Assembly: GCA_002104935.1 (NCBI GenBank)
Contig: MCGT01000002.1
Location: forward strand, 1,364,001 to 1,428,000
Length of the DNA stretch: 64,000 nt
From: Hesseltinella vesiculosa
Lineage: Eukaryota > Mucoromycota > Mucoromycetes > Mucorales > Cunninghamellaceae
Direction of reading: 5' to 3'
Within the stretch, counting starts at the first letter, position 1. Each line of letters opens with the position of its first letter. Shown here piece after piece: positions 57,401-64,000 of the stretch. The translations under genes and the position numbers were made by a program. A model generated the notes under the pieces. That model worked only from the letters and a program-made list of their open reading frames with translations, made no database searches and was not told where the DNA came from.

Positions 57401-58721
57401 CGAGATCCTGCCTCCGGCCTCGATGGTCCCCAACCCCGCCTCAGCCGACGTCTACCGCCACCTGTTCCAGTCCCACCATGGCTCCCAGGACTCCTCGTCC
57501 TTGCCTTCGCCTTCTGCCACCGGCTCCACAAAATTGGTCGAGCTGGACCTGCCTGCTTGGAACCCCAACGAGCCCCATCCATCGCTGCAGACGCTGTACC
57601 ACCAACCCATCATTCTGCGCCATAGCTCTGAAAGCCTTGCCCAGCAGCTGTGCCTGGTGGAGCAGTTTATTCTGCGTCAAGTCAACTGGGAAGAATTGGT
57701 CCATTGCCGATGGACCAAGATGAGTCGTGATTCCTTGATGAATGACCAAGACCTGTACCCAGGTCATCCAAACTACAATCGTTTCACCACCGACTCGCTC
57801 TCACTCCACGATGACGTGATGGATGCTCACACCTTTTATTCCCGCCAGACAAGACAGCTCCAACTACTCCGAGGTGAACAGGAGGGAGGTGTCCAACACG
57901 TCATCAAGCGCTTCAACACGGTGTGTCAATGGGTATCCAGCGAAATCGTCCGTACCCGTCACTTGGACCAGCGGGTCCAAGTGGTGGAAAAATTCATCCG
58001 CCTGGCTCAGGTAAAAAAAAAAAAAAAAAAGGGGGGGGGCGAGACAAAATGGAATTCATGGTTTTTTTTTTTTTTTCTGTTTGCAACTTAGAAATGCCAA
58101 TTGTATTCCAACTTTGCAACCTTGGTGCAGATCTTGCTTGGCTTACAGTCGCCGTCTGTGTCACGACTGCGCAAGACATGGGCGAGAGTTGGGGATTCCG
58201 AAATGCGGCTGCTGGACGAGCTCTCTGAATTCACGTCACCGATCAAAAACTGGAAACACATTCGAGATAACATGACCGTGGTGGCGGATGAATATGGCAT
58301 GTCGCCGACCGAAGTGCAAGTGGAACTGCCTGGCGCAGCCGACCGCCATCTGAACAAACCAAAGATCAAGCTTCCGTTTGGCGGCTGTATCCCCTTTCTG
58401 GGCCTGTACTTGTCTGACCTTGTTTTCAACTCGGAGCAGCCATCCTACCTCGAACCCAGCCATGACCACCATAAGATCTACCAAGCCTACACCAAGACAT
58501 CCACCATCTCACCCTTGCTGTGCCAACCGCTCGTCAACTTCCGCAAATACCGCATCATTGCCACCATCATCAAACGTGTGCTGACCTTCCAAACGTTGTC
58601 CGAGCGCTACTCGTTTGATCACATCAAGCCCTTGTATGATGCCTGTTTCCATCTGGAGGCTCTGGACGCTGACATGATTCGCCAATTGAGCTTGGACATC
58701 GAAGCACCTCCCATTGTTTAG
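54423..58721 (+). CDS. CDC25-type Ras guanine-nucleotide exchange factor, 4 exons
   Basis: Exons: 54423-55500, 55569-55704, 55763-58010, 58092-58721. These encode 1363 residues with all phases closing. The N-terminal 330 residues are Ser/Pro-rich with a basic KIKHRHHQQQ stretch. A RasGEF N-terminal domain begins near residue 340 (VEKLVEKLTITLG, YTFMTDFFLTYR, RHWLLNYFVHDF). A long disordered middle holds proline runs and an acidic D/E patch. The catalytic domain spans about 1015-1363 (LAQQLCLVEQFIL, then IPFLGLYLSDLVF, a hallmark). It loads Ras-family GTPases with GTP. The first in-frame ATG was used. It converges on UTP15, 246 bases between stop codons. A decayed copy of its N-terminal region lies at 31745-32359. 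Confidence 0.92.
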
Positions 58722-58967
58722 TTGCCATAGATACATATATACTTTTTAACCCAGCCTTCATTCATATAATAGTAATCACCAAATTTGAAAAAAAAAAAAA
58801 AAAAAAAAAACTAGCGCGAGACTGTGAAAAGCACAAAGTCAAGAAAGCATGCAAGAGTATGATTTTTTTATCATTAAGAATGGGGGAGTAGACGAGGTAA
58901 AACGAGCACCATAAAAAGTGAATGACATGAGGGTGGGGGGGGATCTATCAAGAGGAAGGGGAAGCGT

Positions 58968-60729
58968 TCATGCGTCAGCACTGACCATTTGAGAAGCAGA
59001 GCTATCCATGACGGAGCGAGCAAACAGCATGTCCAGAGAGGCGATGGTTTGGAGGAGATCGCGCTGCAATTGGATCTCACCAGCTACCTTTTGTCGCAGT
59101 TGCAAGACGAGCTGATCAATCAAAGGTGACTGACCAAAGACATTGTGGTAAACATCTATTTAAAAAAAAGGATCAGTTCCGTGTACGTGGCTCGTTTTAA
59201 AGTGGCGGCTTTTACCTAGAACAAGATCAACTGTGTCGACGAGAAGATTGGTATAGCGAGGGTTGTGGACATAGCGCATAAGGAAGCGAAGGAGAGGCTC
59301 GAGGGAGACATCATCACGACCGGCAATGGCGGGCTTGAGGGCGTCGCGGTGCAATAGTTCCTGGAGCATGGACACGACAATAGGAGGGTTGCCGGATTTG
59401 AGGGCTTCGTCCAATGCTTTGGTGAATTCAAAACTGCGCAGGTAACGATCGTACTTAGCGAGGCGTTTGCGACGGATGCGTTCGACAGTGAAATCTTCTT
59501 GCAGGAGCGAGTGCTGCTCGGGTGTGGTCTGCTGCTTGTTGCGGGGGGTGCCGGGGAAATTGGCTTGGCCACGCATGAAGTACTTGTAGCCACCGGCCTG
59601 CATGAATTCCTGGGTTTGGAGCTTGGCCGCCTTTTCACTGGACTTGAGCTGGCGCTGGCGGATGGACAACAGGCCATTGGCCATACCGACAACGAGGTGC
59701 GAGTCGTCGGGCGACAGGCCAAGGCTGAGGATGGGAGCGGGATATTTCAGGTTGTGGACGACTTGGTAATCTTGAACGTTGTATACCTTGACCTGATGAT
59801 CGAGCGAGCCGGTGATGAGTCGCGAGGCCGAACCATTGAAGCTGAGACTGGTGACGGTCTTTTGATGGTTGCTGAGCGATTGAAGGCATCGGCCGCCGGA
59901 GAGCAAGTCCCACACCTTGACGTGAGGCCCACCCGCGGACACGACGGCGCCGCCGCCAGGGAACATCAGGATGGATTCGACCGGAGCTCCGTGTTGCATG
60001 GTCATGACACAGTCGTCTTGTCGCATGTCCCATAACTTGACGGTTTGATCGTAACTGCCGGTGAGGACCAGGTTGGGGTTGTCGTCGCTGACGACGCCGC
60101 TTCGGATGTAATCGTCGTGGCCCTCGAACACATTGACACTGGATTCTGTTGGTATATCCCATATCCGCACGGTTTTGTCGTCCGAGGCTGACATGAGGTG
60201 TTGGTTGTTCTTGGCGAATTTCGTGACGTGCACTGGCCTAAACGGGAGGGAAAAGGAGAGATGAGTGTGTTGGTGCCAGAAGAGGGACGTGAGGGCTTTT
60301 TACATTTTATGCTCTCGAAAGGTACGCAGGATAGCCCGGGAATTGACATCAAAGATCTGGACCAGGCCGGTGGCATCGCCAGCCACGATCAGTTTGCCGT
60401 CATGTCGAAAGCTGCCAGAGTAGGCGAGATCTTTGAAGCGAGAGATGGTTTTTTTGGGTTGGTGTGTTTTTGCTGAATAGACTTGGACGCGTGTGGAAGA
60501 GGTGACGACAAAGTCATGAGGAGCCACAGGGGAGAAATAGATGGATGGGATGCTGCCATACTCTTTGATCAGGATGGGCGACTGACAATAAAATGGGACA
60601 AGCGTTTGTTAGCAGCGAATGGTCAAGGGCGTTGCGTTTTACCTTGAATTCCTTCCAATATCTATTTTCAGACGTCTGCTTTGAAGGCGTCTTTGGGTAT
60701 TTTTTGACAACAGTTTTGCGATACTCCAT
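58968..60729 (-). CDS. UTP15: Utp15, U3 snoRNP / t-UTP WD40 protein, 4 exons
   Basis: Exons: 60643-60729, 60304-60581, 59216-60237, 58968-59155. These encode 524 residues, close to yeast Utp15. The N-terminus MEYRKTVVKKYPK is followed by WD repeats from about residue 40 to 310 (VQVYSAKTHQP, KTVRIWDIPTES, QTVKLWDMRQDD, HVKVWDLLSGG, HQVKVYNVQD). The characteristic C-terminal domain comes next (QEDFTVERIRRKRLAKYDRYLRSF-type sequence; LDEALKSGNPP; LLRFLMRYVHNPRYTNLLVD). Utp15 is part of the t-UTP subcomplex that supports pre-rRNA transcription and 18S processing in the nucleolus. All junctions are GT-AG and in phase. Confidence 0.93.
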
Positions 60730-61410
60730 GGTGAGGAAAAAAAAGAACGAAAACGAAAGCGCAGTGCAACCACCAGTTTTTTTTTTTTTTTCTGGAGCCT
60801 CAACCAAAGCCACTCTTTTTTTATTTTAAAACGCCGTCTCCAATCAGGACTTATGCTGAGGGTTGTCTAAGAGCACGGCTTGCAGCATGCCGTGCTTCGC
60901 ATGAAGCCTATCCAGCTGGGGGGGGAGTAACATAGTAAGACGGCGTTGGTGCAGGTAAAATCACCTCATTGCTGTTGACATGCTCCTTTTTTTTTTTAAC
61001 CTACCTCGCTTGTTTTGAACTCATTCAGTGGGTCCTCGAAGCTTGTCCTGACGTTCCCATTGGTTGACGACCAGGGAACATGAGCCAGGGAGTCAAAGGG
61101 GCTGCCAACAGGATGGATGGGAGTACTGTGTTCATGTCTGACTTCCTACTTTAGTGCGCTTAGTCATCTATTTACACCTGGCATTTTGACTGGCTGGTGA
61201 TCATTCTATTTTTTTTTTTTTTTTTTTTTTGCAAGGTGACGCTCCCAGCTTCATTTTCTTCGTTCCACGTTGAGCAAAAACACCAGCCGTTAAGAAAAAT
61301 GAACATTTGAAAAAAAAAAAATGCACATTTGAATACCAGGAAAAAAGGGGAGGGACTCTTGTCAACTTGGATTTTCTAATTTTGCACGATCTGTCGTTGG
61401 ACCCTTTCCT
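60730..61410. other. intergenic, no gene recognised
   Basis: UTP15 upstream region and 3' flank of the proline-rich gene, with a T24 run at 61209-61230. Nothing coding is supported. Confidence 0.4.
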
Positions 61411-61932
61411 TTATTCACTGCGAGTGGCAGCATTTTTATTTTTCGTAGTCCGACTTTTGTCGAAAAAGGTGTATGCTGACGTTGCGGCGATTAGATTGTC
61501 TAATTTAGCTTGTAATTCAGGGTCGTTTTGGTAGTAGCGGCTTGTCCTTCGTGAGGGTACATCGGTAGGTTGAGTCAAGGATGGCTGGTGTGATTCGTTT
61601 GATCGGGTGGGAAGGGTTCTGCGTAACAGACGAGGCTGAAGGTGTGGAGGGTCTTGTTTGGTCAAGTAGCTTTTGGGTCGACAGGATGGCTCAGAGTCGG
61701 TGCCGGAGGAGCTGAAGGAGGATCGAGGAGAGGAGTCATGAGAAGCAGGTATAGGGTGACTGATGGTATGGGATCGAGCAATATATTGATGTTTAGGCAA
61801 AGGAGGCGGAGGTGGTATTTCAACCTTTTCATTCATGTAGCTTAGATCTTGCTGGGCCAAGTAATAACACGGTGGTGGTGGTGGTGGTGTGGGTGGTGTG
61901 GGTGACCTAGGATGATTTGTGGTTGTGAACAT
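61411..61932 (-). CDS. proline/serine-rich protein of unknown function
   Basis: A single-exon frame of 173 residues from the first ATG at 61932 (MFTTTNHPRSP). Two proline runs (PTPPTPPPPPP and IPPPPPLPK) flank CYYLAQQDLSYM, and a Ser-rich part follows (SSPRSSFSSSGTDSEPS). The C-terminus is predicted helical (DPELQAKLDNLIAATSAYTF) and basic. Proline runs of this kind bind profilin, SH3 or WW domains, but nothing proves it here. The open frame extends upstream without an ATG. I do not recognise the family, and it could be a fragment of a spliced gene. Confidence 0.45.
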   Translation of the reverse strand: MFTTTNHPRSPTPPTPPPPPPCYYLAQQDLSYMNEKVEIPPPPPLPKHQYIARSHTISHPIPASHDSSPRSSFSSSGTDSEPSCRPKSYLTKQDPPHLQPRLLRRTLPTRSNESHQPSLTQPTDVPSRRTSRYYQNDPELQAKLDNLIAATSAYTFFDKSRTTKNKNAATRSE

Positions 61933-62995
61933 GTGCAAGCTGGGAATCGAAGGGGGGAAAGAAAGTAAAGAGAGCAAAAGGGAGGAAAAATCACTTTTTT
62001 TTGGGATCCCCTTTTTTTTTAGAAACTTTAAGCAAGTTCCTGATTGTGGCTGCTCCAAAAACGCACATCCACACTTTTTTTAAAGCCCTCCCAAAAAAAA
62101 CCTTACAACGCTTGATGGTGATGAAACAAAGAACTATTTCTCCTTTGGCTTATACAGCACCTCCTTGTTAAATGGGCTTGTCTCGGGATGTTGAAATAAA
62201 AAAAAAACAACCAAGATGGGGAAAGCATAATGGCTTGTTTTGGTCATGGTCACACAAAAGCCTGGCTGGTTGAAATTTTTTGAATTTTCTTTCCAAATTT
62301 TGGCAACACCCATGATGCAGCCCACTCCCCATTTAAATAAATTCTCGAATGACGTCGTTGACTGACAATCAAATAAAATGAGATGAGTTGCTTCATTTTT
62401 TTTTTCCCAAACGCAAGAAAGTGATGAAGAGGACAATGAGCCCAAAAATACAGTAGCAGAAACGACAGGAATAGCCGGCCAATCAAATCGCGAGGCAAAA
62501 TGATGCGCAAGCAAAGGGTGATTGTTCTGGACTTTTTTTTTTTTTTGAACCAAAAAATAAAAACCAAGAGCAAGAGCGTTTGGGTGGTTTTTCACTTTTT
62601 TTCAAGAGACATCTCTAGTATCCCAAATTTCTGGATTTGAGGCTTGTCAACTTGACCAAATCGAGCGGACGACGCACGCCCAAGATGCTCGAGTCCACGC
62701 GCATCACTTTTACCCGGCTGGTCGCAGCAGCCATGGCAAAAAAATCTTCCGGGGCAAATGTGATTTGTCCAGGTTTTTTTTTTACCGGATGACCATGCTT
62801 TTCGGTCATGTGGGTCTTTGTGCAAATCAACCAGGGAGAGCTCTTTTTTTTTTTTTTTCATTTGTGCATGCACTGCCTTTTTATTCAAAAAATCTAAAAC
62901 TAAATACCAAGCAGGGAGAAGTACACTTGAGGAAGGGGGAGGGAGATCCTTTTTTAAAGGGGGGAATAGAATGAAAAAAAAAAATCTAAAATGAT
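61933..62995. other. intergenic, no gene recognised
   Basis: Open frames on the minus strand at 62134-62595 and 62592-63017 are interrupted by homopolymer-encoded lysine or phenylalanine runs and match nothing I know. They are left uncalled. Confidence 0.4.

Positions 62996-64000
<1,005 letters not shown>

Overview
The window reads as nuclear DNA of an early-diverging fungus, most likely Mucoromycota (for example a mucoralean mould). This is inferred from gene content and intron style, not from a database search. Support comes from genes split by many short introns (about 50-100 bases, usually GTAAG/TAG or CAG with T-rich tracts), Vps4, Utp15, Sls1-like and CDC25-type RasGEF genes, a plant-like P-type proton pump, and the wreck of an Ndc10/Crypton-like recombinase. 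Homopolymer A/T tracts of 10-25 bases are everywhere, in promoters, introns and intergenic DNA.

Layout. (1) 0-12 kb is an array of seven intronless paralogues for small secreted cysteine-rich proteins (called SSP-1 to SSP-7 here). They share a nearly constant leader and a four-cysteine module. I do not recognise this family, and it is the best candidate in the window for an undescribed system. (2) 12-13.7 kb is a repeat-bearing spacer. (3) 13.7-28.4 kb is a gene-dense housekeeping block: NIPA-type transporter, coiled-coil protein, DPP III-like metallopeptidase, membrane-anchored FKBP, 1-Cys peroxiredoxin, rhodanese-methyltransferase fusion and plasma-membrane H+-ATPase. (4) 28.4-36.2 kb is a gene desert with tandem repeats, a dispersed repeat and a decayed duplicate of a RasGEF N-terminal region. 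(5) 36.2-51.3 kb holds a GATA factor (apparently frameshifted), VPS4, a 97-residue small protein, an Sls1-like mitochondrial protein, an EF-hand protein, a 90-residue protein with a cysteine-rich tail, a divergent CDK and a CLPTM1-family membrane protein. (6) 51.3-54.4 kb is a second repeat and relic island with the Ndc10/Crypton-like remnant. (7) 54.4-64 kb holds a 1363-residue RasGEF, UTP15, a proline-rich protein and a ubiquitin-ubiquitin-AN1 fusion.

Exons were joined by hand. For nearly all multi-exon genes the joined length is a multiple of three and the protein matches its family across the junctions. Three genes do not close cleanly by one base each: the NIPA transporter, the GATA factor and the CLPTM1-like gene. 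These are listed as findings, because they may be homopolymer or assembly errors, unusual splicing, or real lesions. Functions are by recognition of family motifs only.
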